Below, in pieces: positions 38,449-52,439 of a stretch of 64,000 bases of DNA; the first letter of the stretch is position 1; each line of letters opens with the position of its first letter. The notes beneath the pieces are model-generated. The model was not told the DNA's origin. It saw only the letters and a program-made list of their open reading frames with translations, and made no database searches. Position numbers and translations under genes: made by a program. Location of the stretch: positions 1 through 64,000 of the forward strand of contig JAXCGZ010019233.1 in assembly GCA_037179515.1 (NCBI GenBank), given 5' to 3'. Source of the DNA: Halocaridina rubra (lineage: Eukaryota; Arthropoda; Malacostraca; Decapoda; Atyidae).

Positions 38449-40190
38449 TTTTTTTTTTTATGAGTGTGATACTGGGGCAGGCAAAAAACTGCACTCATCA
38501 ATAAAGGCCCGGGCACTAGAAAACATTAAGATGAAGGAAAAGAAAAGGGTTATGGACAAGGCAGAGATGAGGTAATGATACACAGGGAAAAGGACAGCCC
38601 GAAAGAATAGTTAAAAGTACTGAAGACCTAGAGATATGGAGGATTAGGCCCTGAGATGATGATAGATCTGCTTCTTATAGGAAGATAGGTTATAAGAACT
38701 AGGAAAGACAGAAGGAGGAAGAGAGTTCCAGTGTGTGGAGGTAAATGGGAAGAAGCAGTCGCTGCACTGCCGTGAGCTACAAATCTCCACACAGTTCCAG
38801 TGAGACGAAGCCGCTTGACGAGTGTTACATGGCCTAGGCAGTGGGGGAGGGATGCAACTCGCCAACTCATCAGAGCAGCGATAGAAAAAAGAAAGGGGTG
38901 ATTCCTGGCGGCGAGGAGAAAGAGATTCCAGATTAAAAGTAAGAGAAGGGTTATTAATGAGTCTGACTGCAGCAGATTCAACCCTATAAAGGAAATAAGC
39001 AGAGTATAAGAAGAAGCATCCCAGATGTGTGAGCAGTATTCTAAGCAGGGACGGATAAGACCTTTATTTATTTTAAGTAACTGTTAAGAGTTAAAGTACT
39101 GACGAAAATGAAACAAAGGCTTCCCCATTGATCCTCACAGAAGATGACCATACATGAGTAGGATAGGACAAGAGGTTACCAGTGGATCTTGCCTTGCGGA
39201 AGCCATACTGGTGATCGGAAATAAGTGAATTAAATTCAAATTATTTCAAAAAGTAAGAATTGAGCAAGGTTTTGAAAACTTTAGCGATAGAAGAGGTAAG
39301 GGCAATAGGTCGGTAGTTTGAAGGAATAAAGTGGTCACCCTTCTTAGGAACAGGCTGCATTAGAGCATGCTTACAAGATGAAGGATAGATACTGGTTGAG
39401 AGAATGAGGCAAAAAAGATGGCAACACGGGAGCCACTTTATCTGCAAACTCCTTAAGAAACCTAGCCAGGATACCATCAGGACCAGATGCCTTGTTCATC
39501 TTAAGAGAGCGAAGAACCTTATGAACACTGTGTGAAGAAAGGATAAGGGAGGGTATAGAGTTAGAGAGGGGTAGAGATTGAGGGACAGGTGCAGTGGAAT
39601 CAGTTACAGAAGAGTTGGCAGAAAAATGAGAGCCAAACAGAGTGGTTTTGTCAGTGGGAGAGCAAGCTATAGAACCATTAGAATGAATGAGAGGGGGAAA
39701 GTTGAGTTTCAGAAGTTTTTGGCAAAGTACCAGAAACATTTGTCAATGGGAGAGGAGTTAAGGGCATCAACTTTCCTACTTATAAAGGAAGCCTTAGACC
39801 TTTGAATCTAAGCAGTACAGCAATACCTAGCTACAATAAAATCAAAGCGAGTTAAATCAGAAGGAGAGGCTTGGTTCGACCGGTGTGCCCCCATCCCTGG
39901 CCTGAATAGCTATGAAGCAGGCACAGTGAAACCAAGGAGTAGGGGGAAAAATAGTTTTCATAGAGTAGGGAATGTACACCTCCATTCCCGAGGTTATGAT
40001 CTCGGCAACTTTTAGGGCTACCTGATCAGGATTGTGGGACCTAAAGCAGTAGTCATCCCATGGCAAGTCAAAAACGAAGTTATGCAAATCTTCACATTGG
40101 GTACACTCAAATGTGCCAAAGGCAGTGCTGAGTAGGAGGGTTTGGTGGAGGGGGAACAAAAATGGAAGAGATTGCGATCATATAATGATC
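38449..40190 (-). mobile_element. Jockey-superfamily LINE L-A, copy 3 (internally deleted)
   Basis: Poly-T at 38449-38460, then the same 3' UTR as copies 1 and 2 (GCCCGGGCACTAG...). The C-terminal segment is at 38628-38981. The RT fingers (NKASGPDGIL, PVPKKGDHFIPSNYRPIALT) lie at 39241-39739. The catalytic palm with FADD is missing around 39100-39240. Unlike the others it extends 5' through WDDYCFRSHNPDQVALKVAE (40159-39857) and SDHYMIAISSIF-like sequence, the end of the endonuclease and linker. Confidence 0.85.
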
Positions 40191-42876
40191 AGATATTGGT
40201 AGGCTGAGGAGCTATATAAAATCTTAACAAAACTGAAAAATATAAGAGAATAATTACTCTCAGAGTATTAGAGGGTTGCAAATATTGGAGTGAATGCATG
40301 TGAATAAAAAAAATCTACTGAAGTACATTTTATGAACCTGTAAGGTCCTATTCTGCTACAGACTAAGAAATTACGAAATTAATTGGAAACAATATGATTT
40401 ATTGATTATGTTTGTACTGCAATGTATTACGTGGTCTGCATAACTTGAAAGTATGACCAGTACCAGGCATCTGAACTAAAGATAGGATGAGAAAATGTTG
40501 GACTGAGGTATGTGAGGTGCAGACAAGTCAAGGCCACAACATCCAAGAAGATAATTGGCTTGTGAAAGATATAGTGAAATGGCACCAAGTTATATACAAT
40601 AACTTTTGTGTTATGATAGCACCACAAAGCCCATATAATGGATGATGCTAGGGTCCACCGGAGAAATTTTATACCAGGTGTAGAAATTTCTTTGTACATG
40701 AGCTTAGGTGAGTTAAGACTATTCATGCAATGTTATCTGAGGTGTTTTCTTATACAAAGTCAGCTTACTAGATATTGGTCATTAATTATAAATACTACAG
40801 TTCAACTTGCAATAATCACCAGCAAAATTGTACAATTCTTGCATGACCAATCGTATATTAAATGTAATCAACACTATGATTTTCCACGAACAAAAGCCAC
40901 AATATTCCAAGAGATTATATAGACATATACATAATTTGAAATGCGAGCTACACAAGAACAATTTATCATTTCAACGTTGTAGCAATTTGGAGAATAATTA
41001 AAATTTCCCTACTTATTATTACTATGAAACTTAAATGTAAAACTTGTAGACATTCATAACACGAGTGAACTTATATTCTTCATATGCTAAGGTTAAAATA
41101 CTGCAAACTAAAAATTTACTTACATTCATGGACAGAGTCAGTCTTGGCTTCAAACAGTTTGATAACCCATTTCAGCAAAGAAATTCCTCCCATTAAAAGG
41201 CTGCCTCCTGTATGTCTAAATTTTTGTCATCTTTTTTGTTTTGTTGTATAAATTCTATGACCTAAAGAAGGCACTAAAACATTAAAATGACAATACTAGC
41301 TATACTTCAAAAAATGCTGAGGTAGCATTTAAAATATATTACGGGACAAAGTATTCTTTCTCATATCTAAGAGTGAGTGGCATATGGATCAGAGGAGGAG
41401 AAAGAAATATAGAAAAAAATTGTTACACATATATTCAGTTTAACAAGTTACGAATTTTGTTTTTGACTTTTTACATGATACAAACTGTAAACCTCTACAT
41501 ATTTTTTTCCACAGTTGTACATAAACTGAAAAACTTAACAAAGACTAGAAACTTTTTAGTAGAAAAAGCATTAAATTTTAATTACACAGCAACTATACAC
41601 AACCAATATACAATTTCCAACTTACCTAAGCAATGAATAAACTTTCAGTGATAAAAAAATTATCCTAGAAACACTGCAGTACAGCTTTGTATCATCATGT
41701 TCCTTCCACGGACTAGTACAAAACACAAATAGGTTACTCATGAGGATTATCTCAAGAACATAACCATTTTCAATATGTACTAATTCTGTTTTTAACTCAT
41801 TTGTGTCTGTCTCTGGGATAGTGGAATTTATGCACAGTACACAATCAATAGTTCTTTAATTAAAAAGAAGTTTTAAAATAGCTTCAAATAAGATATTTCC
41901 ATAATTATATACATAATATACTCCATTAGGAAGAAACCAGTAAATGTAATGCTGTGAAAACTGGAGTGATAACCCAATGCATATGCTACCTCAGAAATTT
42001 CTCATCCTCATTAACCGAGCTCATACTGGCTGAAAATAGCTTTAAAATTCTGATTAGATCATATTACACCAAGATTGCATGGCATTATATACAACATACT
42101 GGAAAAAAAAAGAAAAAAATTCACAAAAGTAACTAATCTAAGTCAAATATGACCCATCTCTCATATCAAGGGACTTTCTCAAGCTTAACATCTTAACTTG
42201 CTGCAAAACATTTGACAGAAAAGATGAGAATGAGTACAATAAGATAAAAGTCAAGCTCCCTCAAGACCCTCGTTACCATAGTAGCCACCACTGGTTTCTA
42301 TGGAATATTTCAAGAATAATAACACCAAAGTGAAAAGTTAAATGGTTAGAACTGTGATACATGTGGAAAAAAAAATCATAGCCATATATGAAAATGGCAT
42401 TTAGTCTGTAATCTTACCAAGCCATTGCGTATGGCAATATCAACAATCCATCTATCTATTTATCTACTTATCTGTGTTAATGCTTTTAAGTAAATTTATG
42501 CATACTCCTTTATATAACACATGAAAAATAAAGATAAACAAGCTAAATTAAACTGCAGTAACTATCCATACATCCCTTCCCCTACTCACTGCCTTCCACT
42601 TATGCCATTAACTCTCCTCCATGCAAGCAAATTGAATTTACATTTTGTTCTACATTTTATATATTTATATAATGTTTATTCTATTTGTGTAAGAGTCAAT
42701 GATTTTCATTGTTTTTATTCAAATTTATCTATGACGTACTGTTACTGATGTTTAAATAAAATCCATCTGGGGTCCAGGAATTAAATGGATCCATTTTACA
42801 TTGATTCATAAGGGATATTGCTTTGGTTTTTGAACCACTATCAGGAACAAATTAAGTTCAAAAATCAAATTTCCAC
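40191..42876. other. No gene recognised
   Basis: AT-rich intergenic sequence; no coding pattern or named repeat seen. Confidence 0.4.
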
Positions 42877-43029
<153 letters not shown>

Positions 43030-43129
43030 TAAAAAGTCCAGGAATTCCAGAGTAGGAGAAATGAGACGAGGAAGATGTAACTGAAAGGAGATTACACCAA
43101 ATTAACGATCATCTTGCAGGTATTAACCG

Positions 43130-44605
43130 GGGGACCATATTTAACAATATATATGTACAAGAGATATACGAAATCTTTTGTGAGGAATATGAAAAGATAA
43201 CTGTTGCATACCATCCAATAAAATATGAATTATCAAAGCCAGAAAGAAATGGTTTAATAATGTGTATGAGAGGTAAGGAGTGGAGAGACAAATGCTGGAA
43301 TAGGAAAAGCAGGAAGAGAGGTATACATGCCTGGCAGACTTACAAACAAGCAAGAAATGATTCCCTACATCAACACGGAATATTCTTGGATATTCATTAC
43401 ACATCCCTAATTATCCCTTTACATATGAAAAGTCACAATACTCCCCATCTCTGTCTCTCTATGTTTTTCTTGTGCCCAGGCCCAATGAGGGTAGATTTTT
43501 TTTTTCTTCTGGCCCGTCTTGGTGTCACAATAATTTAAAAAAAAATCAAGTAAAAGAAGATAGACAGAGAGGGATTATAAAGGGGATATTACCCAGATGG
43601 CTAGAGATAATCTCAAACATTTCCACCGCTTTGTCAGACGGAAATTAAAGGTCAAAGAATAAGTGTGAAAGTTAAAGAGGGTAGATGGAAGAATTACTGA
43701 GACAAATGAAGAGATCTGCTAAAAATAAAACAAGGAGTTTCAGGCACCATTTATAGTAGAAATTACTCCAAGCTGTCAAATTGCAGAGATTAGATCATAC
43801 TACAGACGAATTCAGTTTTGAAGTGAGATGCTCATAAAGCCATGAGGCCTGAGGACATACCCCCTTACGTATTTAATAAGTGCTAAATCATTATCGGTGG
43901 CATTATGCACCATTTTTGAAAAGTCGCTAGAAACAAGCAAACGTGGTACCTAACTCCAAAGAGGGAAGGAGACACAGCTCTAAACAAAAGGCCAGTTTCT
44001 TGACAACTATGCAAAGTTATCGAGAAACTACCAACAAAGCACGTTTTCCTTCACTTGAGTTCACCTGTTTGTCAGTGAGACACCTTGGCTTCAGAGAAGG
44101 ATGATTTTCAGCAACAAACTTACTAGAATATCACGATGAAGTAAGCCAAAAGTTACAAGAAAGAGAGGGCTGGGCAGATTGCATATTCTTAGATTTTCAG
44201 AAGATTTAAAATACAGTCCCACATGGTAGACATATTAGGAAGCTGTAAGTAATGGCAAGAATAGATGGAAATGTCTTGGTGTGGTTTGAGTAAGACACTC
44301 AGTGTTGGTCTGGAGAGAGGTTAGTAATACAGTTCCACTGGGTTCAGTTTTAGGACAGCTTTTGGTCCTTATATGTGTAAATGACCTGCCAAAATCTGTA
44401 AAAGCAATTTTAAATGTTTGCAGATGATGCAAAGATTGTGAAGAAAGTAAAAGATAAGAGGAAAGGTAGAGAACTTCAGGATGACCTAAATAGTCTTCAT
44501 GACAGGTCAGAAAAGTTATTAATAAAATTCATTACTTTAATATGTAAGGTAATGAGAATGGGCAAGAATAATTGTCACTGTAAGAGATTAAACACTTCAG
44601 ATTAC
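43130..44605 (+). mobile_element. CR1-like LINE ORF2 relic with SINE-like insertion
   Basis: Parallels 10120-11296: KEWRDKCWNRKSRKRGIHAW (43275), a TETNEEI-like segment, DAHKAMRPED, and further on than the other copy the catalytic FADDAKIVKKVKDKRKGREL followed by DDLNSLHDRSEK (44414-44520). Many frameshifts. Interrupted by SINE-like copy 4 at 43376-43547. Confidence 0.78.
43376..43547 (+). mobile_element. SINE-like repeat S, copy 4
   Basis: GGATATTCATTACACATCCC, CTCCCCATCTCTGTCTC, TGTGCCCAGGCCCAATGAGG, GGCCCGTCTTGGTGTCAC and a poly-A end. Inserted in the CR1 relic, whose reading resumes after the A-run. Confidence 0.7.
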
Positions 44606-46679
44606 TAGATAGTTTGGAATTGATGAAAAAAATTTGTTTCAAGTCAAAAGTGCAGTCAATATGTTCTCTACTATCCCAAGAGGTGTGAATTCTTCAATCA
44701 CAAGGATGAACTCTTTAGTCTATGAGTACAGTACTTTAAGTTTGGATAACACATTTAGTTTTGAAAAATCCCATTATAAAAGCTACAAGGATCCATTAAA
44801 ACATATCTATATCAAAGATAAAATTAATACAGTATTAATAAAGATAATAGCAGACTAATATCAAGAACAGTGTTCACAATTCCTTGCATAGTATGTACAG
44901 TTTGTGAGAAGGTATACGTTAACACATCATTAACCTGTATATATCTATACTTAACAATTTGATTGACAAGTAAATATGAAATTGTAACAAGAAGTCATTG
45001 TTTAATAACTGTAGTAATTTTTGGTCAATTATGTAACATGTTTATAAAATGACAGATCAGCAGAGTCTTATTCTTGCCTCCGTCAACAAACTGATATTCC
45101 GTATAGAGATAATATGAAGAACAAAAAAAAAATAGAAGCATTATATAAATACTTAAGAAAATGAAGATATAAATTAATGCCTTAAATAATATGAGGTTAG
45201 AAATATAACACTACACCAGTAAATACAGTATAAGGTCACTAGCAATATTATTAAATGAAATGGTCCCCTGGAAACTAGGTATCAATAAATAAAATGATAA
45301 AATTCTAATATCACTAACTACCTTTACTTAGAGGATATCTCCATCAAGAATTAAATACTGCACTAATATAAAGAGATATTATAGTACCTATATCTTCAAC
45401 AATCTTACTTAATACTAAGGATACCAAGTTAACTACTAATATAAACTGCACTGCAGAAAACGCCACAATCTGCAATCATACATTTTTGAAGGATTTGAAG
45501 AAAGAAGTAAATATTACGAAAAATAGCAACTAATTAAAACTATCATTACAAGCTCAAATTTACATATTTGAGACAGGAGCCTCTATGTGAAACTTACATA
45601 AAACAACTGAGAGGGTAATAATTTTCATAAATTTTCAACAAGCCAGTGCATTATATACAAACAGATAATAGCAATTACACCCTGAAAAATTATGTCAACC
45701 AAACAACTGATGAAGCAGATATGATTTCAAGACAAAATTTACTTAGAAAATGTCATTTTTGCAAGGCAAGGACAACTGTACGTGAAGCGACAATAAATGG
45801 TAAAGAAGTAGCTCCATCTTCATATTATTACAGAAAGTAAGCAAATTATGAGGACTTATACAGTACATGTTTCTTTTATAAAATATCCTAAAAAATATTT
45901 TCATAAAGTTAACACAGCAACATGCCTATATATTATTTTTAATAAAATAGTTGCAGCAGTGAATAGAACTGTTATCCATATGGATATGGAGGGAAAAGGG
46001 GTTTTGTCTTGAACTGGAAATTATAGAAGACATTAAGCTTTCAGTCCAGCTTCAGAACAAGTTGTTATATTTGATTAAAATTTTACTAATATTAGTGGTG
46101 AATAAATATGAATCAAATTCAAATACCATTCACGATCTTTACGTAATATAATGTAGAAGAAAATAACCACTTTCAAAATGTTTACCACTATCACTCCTAC
46201 ATCAAAATTTAAAAATACTGAAGAAGTGTGATTCCGGAAATTCATTCTAAGTATAATTGTACGTAAATTGTGCATAGGTAAAAAAAAAAAAAAAAAAGAC
46301 TTTGGTGTAGGCATTCCCTTCAAGTCAAGTGAGTCAACAACAGGATACACTTGACAGTATAGGGAGAGAGAATTATCACACTTGATCCTTGCAGGTCAGT
46401 GTGGGGATGGAAATCACTTCCTCTTTGCTTTTTTCTCTTGCCACATAACAGCTGATAGAAAATGCGAGGATAGGCAGCTTAAGAAGAAATCCCACTGCTT
46501 AGTTTTTTATTGTTACAGTAGGGACTTGCCTGTTATATGTACTGGGATATAAATTACTACTCCTTTTATTATATAAAGTATTACCATCATTATTATTATT
46601 GTTATTACTATTATTATTATCATTATGATCCCATATTAAGGTGAAGAATTAATTCCAGCCTGACTTCCCTTTCAACAAG
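44606..46679. other. No gene recognised
   Basis: Very AT-rich. Short open frames (e.g. 45646-45840) show no domain. Confidence 0.4.
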
Positions 46680-47650
46680 TGGTCCTAAAACGTTTTCGTA
46701 ATGCAGCACACTAAACAATATAACTGAACAATGCAGCATACAAACTTATTACTCTTTTTAGATATGAATATATATATTGGAATAATTAGGCCTTATATAA
46801 TCCTAGAGGGAATGGAAAATTTAGCAAACTGTATAATAAGAAAAAAAACTCACACCCTAATACCTTCTGCAACACCTTGAAGTCTTGTCCTTTTCTCAGC
46901 TTCATGTGAGTGAGTGCTGAAAACCCTAAATCACACAAATTAGAGGTTGAGAACAATCAAATTATTTTCTGCTCATAGTCTGGCTACATGTGGTAATTCT
47001 CCCACATTATTGAATTCAAAAGGTATCAAGTAACATTTCCAAATAGTTAAGTTTTTTGTGATTGTTACGAATATAAATTAGTTCATACTCTTCAAGGGAA
47101 AAAAGCTGTGTCTTGTTAGATGGATCCTAAATGAATGGGTTTCTAGACCAAACATAACTCTCTGCAGATATATCTGGGATATACTCTTAAATCCTCCTAG
47201 CAAGACTTTCAAGGTGCTCACAAATGAGTGGAGAAACGATATCTTCTTTGTTAGTATTAGCTATGTTTGGACACTTGAGAATATCGCCTTCTCTCATCTA
47301 AACATTCCAGACCTTTCCTTTTTTGCCAAAGTCTTCATTTTGTCAAAAAGAAGATAACTTTTCCATACCTCTCTTGCATACTTGTATTAACCTTTTTAAG
47401 ATATTCAAATATATTTTCCCAGTAGCATATTTGGTTTCCAAATTTCATCACCAAGTAATTTACAAAACTCAATTTTCTAGTAATGATGAGTATTACCACT
47501 TTTAACTCAGAACACAGGGACAATAGCCATCTAGATTGAGTGTGGAGCAGCAAGCTTATGTGCACAGATCCCATTCTGCACAGAGCAGGGAACATAGTCT
47601 TGACTTTACTGGTCCACTTTTGATGAAGTTCACTATGTTTACAACATTAC
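46680..47650 (-). mobile_element. Second hAT transposase relic (SCAND3/ZBED-like)
   Basis: Minus strand: NIVNFIKSGPVKSRLCSLLC, SLLLHTQSRWLLSL (cf. LLLHSQVRWLSRG of the element at 13267), then after a frame change LICEHLESLARRI and a YIPDISAESYVWSRNPFI segment of the hAT C-terminal half. A degenerate hAT end (AAGTGGTCCTAAAACGTTTT) lies at about 46678. N-terminal part and catalytic Asp motifs are gone. Diverged from the 13-kb element, so an older insertion. Confidence 0.65.
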
Positions 47651-47949
47651 AGTTTGAGAGTTACTTCTTTACAGCATTATAATTTGTCACTTCCCATTCT
47701 TCTGTGGTCAAAGGCCCAGACTTTTTTAAGTCTTAGGTTATATAACACGGATTATCAGAACATATAATAAAAAACTATGACAACTTATAAAATGAAAGCA
47801 GAGGGTGTTGAAATCCTAAGTATCTATAAACATCATAAACTATAATGAAGCTTTCAATATCTTGTTTTAAACAATTATAATATGTTAATAATAATAATAA
47901 CAATATATTTATTAAATATAAAATAATAATTTCCTTAATAAAATATAGT

Positions 47950-49330
47950 CTCCACTTAAAAGGGTCAGGAGGGTGCCTGCAACCATAGGAAAGAATAAAA
48001 AAAAATAAAAACTCAATTCCATCTCTATATAATTGTACTTATATGCTCACAGTTGCAAGACCGAATCAATACCGATGATATCTTACAGAACCAGAAGTCA
48101 AGAGTCCCCAGATTACCAAGGTCCATCATTAAGGCCTGAGTTTTCTCATGGACATTTGTCAGACTAGACTGTATATCATTCTGCACAAACTCATGCTATT
48201 TCTTGTACACCTCTCATCCTCCTGGATGTCAAGGTCTTTTGAGTACAGTGCACAACACATCCTCTTCTTTGGCTGACATCTTGGTTGAATACAAGGTAAA
48301 TCCAACCTGAATATACTCGACACAATTTTTCATTGTCTTTTCTTTCTAGATGTCAAAATCAGTTAAGCAGTTTCTTCATTCCTCACCTTATAGAACAATC
48401 TGACGTTACATGTTCTACTAAGGCCCTTCATCTCCAGTGCTTCAACTTTTGTTTTCTCCATTACTTTCCATCCAACACTCACTACCAAGAATACTGTAGG
48501 AGCATTATAGTCCATCATAAAATCCAAACTAACTTTGTTTTGCTATGTCATTTTTCTTAATCTCTATTCAGTGCCTCTAGTAGCTCAGCCCCTTCCCTAA
48601 ATCAACTGTCTGTTTTAATTCCCTATATCCTATGGGCCTTTACGTCAATTTCTGAATATTAAAACCTATCCACTTTGAATACAAAACTTGCAAGTTACAA
48701 AACCTTCCATCTCTACTATATCTCATCTTATTCTTTTCATACATTAACTATTAGCTTCCTCTTTCCACATAATCAACACAAGTCCTTCACTATCCTTCGC
48801 AGTTAGTCTTAGAATCAGCTCTTAATACAGCGTTGTCAGGAAATAGCAACTTTCTATCTTGTATCTCCCTCTATCATCATTCTAGATTCTTGCACCAATA
48901 CTTTTTCCTCTATACCTTGCATAACTTCATGAATAGCTATATATTTGATAGCTATTCAGGTGTTGTCATAAGCATGTGACCAAACATGCCTGTCTCTTCC
49001 TTACACATTTATCCCTTCAGAAGATATCCCACTACCCTATATATTAGCAAGACTTACCATATTGTTTCCTTATCCATCCTGTCATATGTCTATTCTAATC
49101 CACTGAAGCAATATAAAGGCGTTTCTCTCTCAATAAACTACCTGTACTTATGCTTTAATATGTGCACTTGATCAACCAATTCTCAACCTAGTTTGAACCC
49201 AAAGAGTTCATTCCCAAGGTAAACTTCTGTATGGTTAATCACCCTTTCAACTAAGATTCATACATAAAATATTCCAGAAGTAATTAGGATGCTGATGCAC
49301 TTATCCTTAAAATAGTCTATCTCAGTGGAG
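47950..49330 (-). mobile_element. RTE-like LINE RT/C-terminus relic
   Basis: Minus-strand translation gives GWKVMEKTKVEALEMKGL then SRTCNVRLFYKVRNEE (about 48450-48370), matching SELWGMKVSERRKLNVFEMK and VSRLDRVRNEV of the 58-kb element, and SKDLDIQEDERCTRNSMSL (about 48235), the terminal helix of this LINE type. Numerous stops. The limits are approximate; 48600-49330 is only weakly recognisable. Confidence 0.65.
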
Positions 49331-49472
49331 ACCAAACCATTGCACCACACGTGGTTGCTTGGACTTTAATGTGAATTCAGTGGAAACACATAGATTAAGT
49401 TCCTTTTATAAATACTTTTATAAAAAAAATTATAAATAAGAAATAAAGTAAAGATTAATCTTTATTTACTTA

Positions 49473-49655
49473 TTTTTTTTTTATGATTGTGACACCAGGA
49501 TGGGCCAAAAAAAAAAATTATAAAATAAAACAGCCCTCATCGGGCCTGGGCACGAAGAATACATAAAGAGAAACAGAGATGGAGAGTGTAATGACTTGTC
49601 AGATGTGAAGGGATAAAAGATGTGTGATGAATATCCAAGAATATTCAGTGTAGCT
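49473..49655 (-). mobile_element. SINE-like repeat S, copy 5
   Basis: Minus strand: GAATATTCTTGGATATTCAT, CATCTGACAAGTCATTACAC, TCGTGCCCAGGCCCGATGAG, GGCCCATCCTGGTGTCAC and a poly-A end at 49470-49480. Confidence 0.7.
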
Positions 49656-50064
49656 GTAGGCATAGAAAAAGAACCGTAACTGAAGGAAGACTTAACATCG
49701 AACTGTCCTGGACAGACCTATTTAAGTTCAAAAAACCTTCAGCTGTAGTATCGCTTATCAGGCATAATCAAAGATCGCCTCATGATGGAAATGCAATTAA
49801 AGCTTAATGTTAGTGAAAATAGTAAAAAACTTAAACATTTTATCTTTAAGATAACAAAGATGCATTGTTCCTTAGTTCCAGTGGAAAGGAATAGTTTGAG
49901 GCAGAAGTATGGAGACAATTTCAGGTCTGAAGGAACTGATAAGGGGATTAAAGACTTGGGTGCTTAATGTGTCTAGGACAGAGTTAACTCGCCTACATTA
50001 ACTCAGTGTAACACAGTAGGCTAATCTTTGCAAATTACTTGGTACACTTAGAAGATTTTGCTTG

Positions 50065-50230
50065 TTTACAGCAGTGGTTAAATGGTCAGAATGCTCAACT
50101 CGAAGTTGACAGACCTGCGGTAGAGCCCACCACAGGGTGCTAAGAAGGGAATCCAGCCTTAATTCCCGAGCCAGACTCTATTTGCGTCCACCCTAAAAGT
50201 GAGGACCAACAGTAACACAAAATGAGGAGT
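50065..50230 (+). mobile_element. tRNA-like SINE head
   Basis: GCAGTGGTTAAATGGTCAGA has an A-box-like TGGTCAGAATGC. TCAAC-TCGAA-GTTGA can form an anticodon-type stem, and GCGGTAGAGCCCA is a weakened B box about 45 bp downstream. Resembles a Ser/Leu-type tRNA that has lost its T arm. Followed by a unique body. I infer a tRNA-derived SINE, not a functional tRNA. Confidence 0.4.
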
Positions 50231-50416
50231 ACATGCATATGAGGAATTTTTGTGAAGGAAGATAAGATAAAGATTTTGCATTTCTAGTTATTCTAATTCG
50301 ATATTAGCGAAATCCTTAGCTGAATATCATATTCTGATTTTCCTGTAGTACATTTCCAAAGTGTATATGCTCAGTATAAGTAAAATAATCATTGGTCACG
50401 ATTTTGAAAATTCTCG

Positions 50417-50532
50417 GTGTATATATATATATATATATATAATATATATATATATATAATATATATAATATATATAAATATAATTATATATATAATATAA
50501 ATATATATAATATAATAATATATATATAATAT

Positions 50533-50566
<34 letters not shown>

Positions 50567-50574
50567 ATATATAA

Positions 50575-50645
<71 letters not shown>

Positions 50646-50691
50646 ATAAATATAATATATTATAAATATATAATATATATAATATATATAT

Positions 50692-50760
<69 letters not shown>
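50417..50760. repeat. Imperfect (TA)n / (TAA)n array
   Basis: About 340 bp of TA with frequent TAA and AAT interruptions, older than the pure arrays. It ends at pogo-like element A. Confidence 0.95.
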
Positions 50761-50763
<3 letters not shown>

Positions 50764-51034
50764 GGTCCTCGTTTAACGTCAGGGTTCCGATTCTGACAGC
50801 TGACTTAAGTCGGATTTCGACATAAGTTGGAACACACCTAAATTAGAACCTAGCTCCCCCAACCTATGTTACCGATAAATCATTTAAAGCATTGGAAAAA
50901 AATGTATGTACTTAATCTATGATAAAAAAAAAATACTAAAAACTACTCTTAATAGTACTGCATACCTCTAAAATGTATCAACAGAAATATTACACTACAG
51001 TACAGTGCATTATTGCTTACTTTTACTGGTGTGA

Positions 51035-51175
51035 TTAGCTTGCACACTGGAAGGGGCGTTGCAGGGGAGGGAGAGACTGGCTTATTTCAGCACAGTTTTT
51101 AATTTCCACGGTGTTGGTTTTTCTTTTCTTAGAGCCACTGTCATCAGAACCATCACTAGTACGCTTGGGAGGCAT
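51035..51175 (-). pseudogene. Pogo/Tigger-type transposase N-terminal remnant (element A)
   Basis: Starts MPPKRTSDGSDDSGSKKRKT, the usual opening of Tigger/jerky-like transposases before the CENP-B-type helix-turn-helix. It then diverges and stops after about 46 codons. No catalytic domain. Confidence 0.55.
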
Positions 51176-52130
51176 AGTAAGGTCAGTAACAAGCAAACAC
51201 AACAAGAGAGCAGATGAAAACACTAGGCACAATATGGAGAGCGGGAATAAACAGCGGTGGTCCTTCTTTCTCTTCTAATGACATGTGACACCATATTCTT
51301 ACACTACACTCAACAAACTATTTCAAATAAAATCATATTTATAGCTATGTTTGTTTTTTCCTTTTTAAATTCAATATAATCCTTCAATATAACCAAATAC
51401 AGGTATATAAAAAATTAATATATAAAGCCATTAACTTGATAAATACGAATTCGGCTGCGTTTGCTAGCTTTGTATTCTTGTGTATTTTGAATAAAATCGT
51501 ATTTACAGCTGTGCTTTTCTTTTTAATTCAATACTGAACAATCCTTCAATATAACCAAATACAGGTATATGAAAAATAAAGATAAAGCCATTAACTTGAT
51601 AAATACAAATTCAGCTGTGTTTGCTAGTATTTAATTAGTGCACATTTTGGAAAAAATCTTATACACAGCTATGTGTTTGTTTTTTTTTAAAGTCAGTATA
51701 ATCCTTCAATATAACCAAATACGTTGTTCCTTCAATTATCGCGAACGTTCGGTTCCGGGACCCGGCATGAGACAGGAAAATCGCGGAGTAGGATCACCCT
51801 ATACGTACATAGATATTTTAATTTATTTTTACGTTTACACTGTATAAACCCTCCCTGTACTGTTAACAAACCACCCTTTACTTCAAAAATAACAGCATGC
51901 AGGCATAAATTTATATGACATACTCGTGTACATAGGTATTTTACAATTATTTTTACGTTTACTGTATAAACCCTCCCTGCACTGTTAAAAAACCACCCTT
52001 TACTTTAAAAATAACAGCATACAATGTAAATTTATATGTACGTGATAGGTAAACTTACCGTGAATGAAGTGGTAATGGTATGTAGACTCTATAGGAAATT
52101 ATTCCGCAGCCAATAACAGCTTTATGGCTG

Positions 52131-52289
52131 TTATTCATTGAGGCCAAAATAGCGGCCAACATCCGTAAACCTTTTTCCTTCTTTCAGCATATGTAAGAGT
52201 TTCACCTTATCTGTTATGGTTAACATCTTCCTTTGCCGCTTAGGCTCACTACCAGAAGCCTTAAAAGATGAAGGATACTTGGGAGGCAT
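52131..52289 (-). CDS. Truncated pogo transposase HTH peptide (element B1)
   Basis: 52 codons from ATG 52289-52287: MPPKYPSSFKASGSEPKRQR, then KMLTITDKVKLLHMLKEGKR and FTDVGRYFGLNE, stop. This is the N-terminal tail and first helices of a CENP-B/Tigger-type DNA-binding domain. The stop is at the same codon as in copy B2, so it was present in the common ancestor. No DDE domain follows. It could be a non-functional relic or a DNA-binding peptide. Confidence 0.5.
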   Translation of the reverse strand: MPPKYPSSFKASGSEPKRQRKMLTITDKVKLLHMLKEGKRFTDVGRYFGLNE

Positions 52290-52439
52290 TGCAGAGGTTG
52301 AAAAAAGTGAAGAAATTAAATCACAACCACAACGTATTAATAAGCACAACGTGAACAGCGCACACGTGAGTTAGACTGAATGAGTGAGGCGAGACAATGG
52401 AAGATGGTGGAAGCTTTTGTCCGAAACGCTGATAGCAGT

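Noticed and set aside
50065..50140. Functional tRNA gene
   Set aside because: B box and T arm are degenerate and no acceptor stem pairs; a SINE head is more likely.
50400..50760. Scaffold or matrix attachment region
   Set aside because: AT-rich alone is not evidence; it is a decayed TA microsatellite next to element A.
52131..52349. Longer peptide with upstream in-frame MCLLIRCGCDL start in element B1
   Set aside because: Copy B2 and the Tigger family support the start at MPPK (52287-52289); the upstream extension is not shared.
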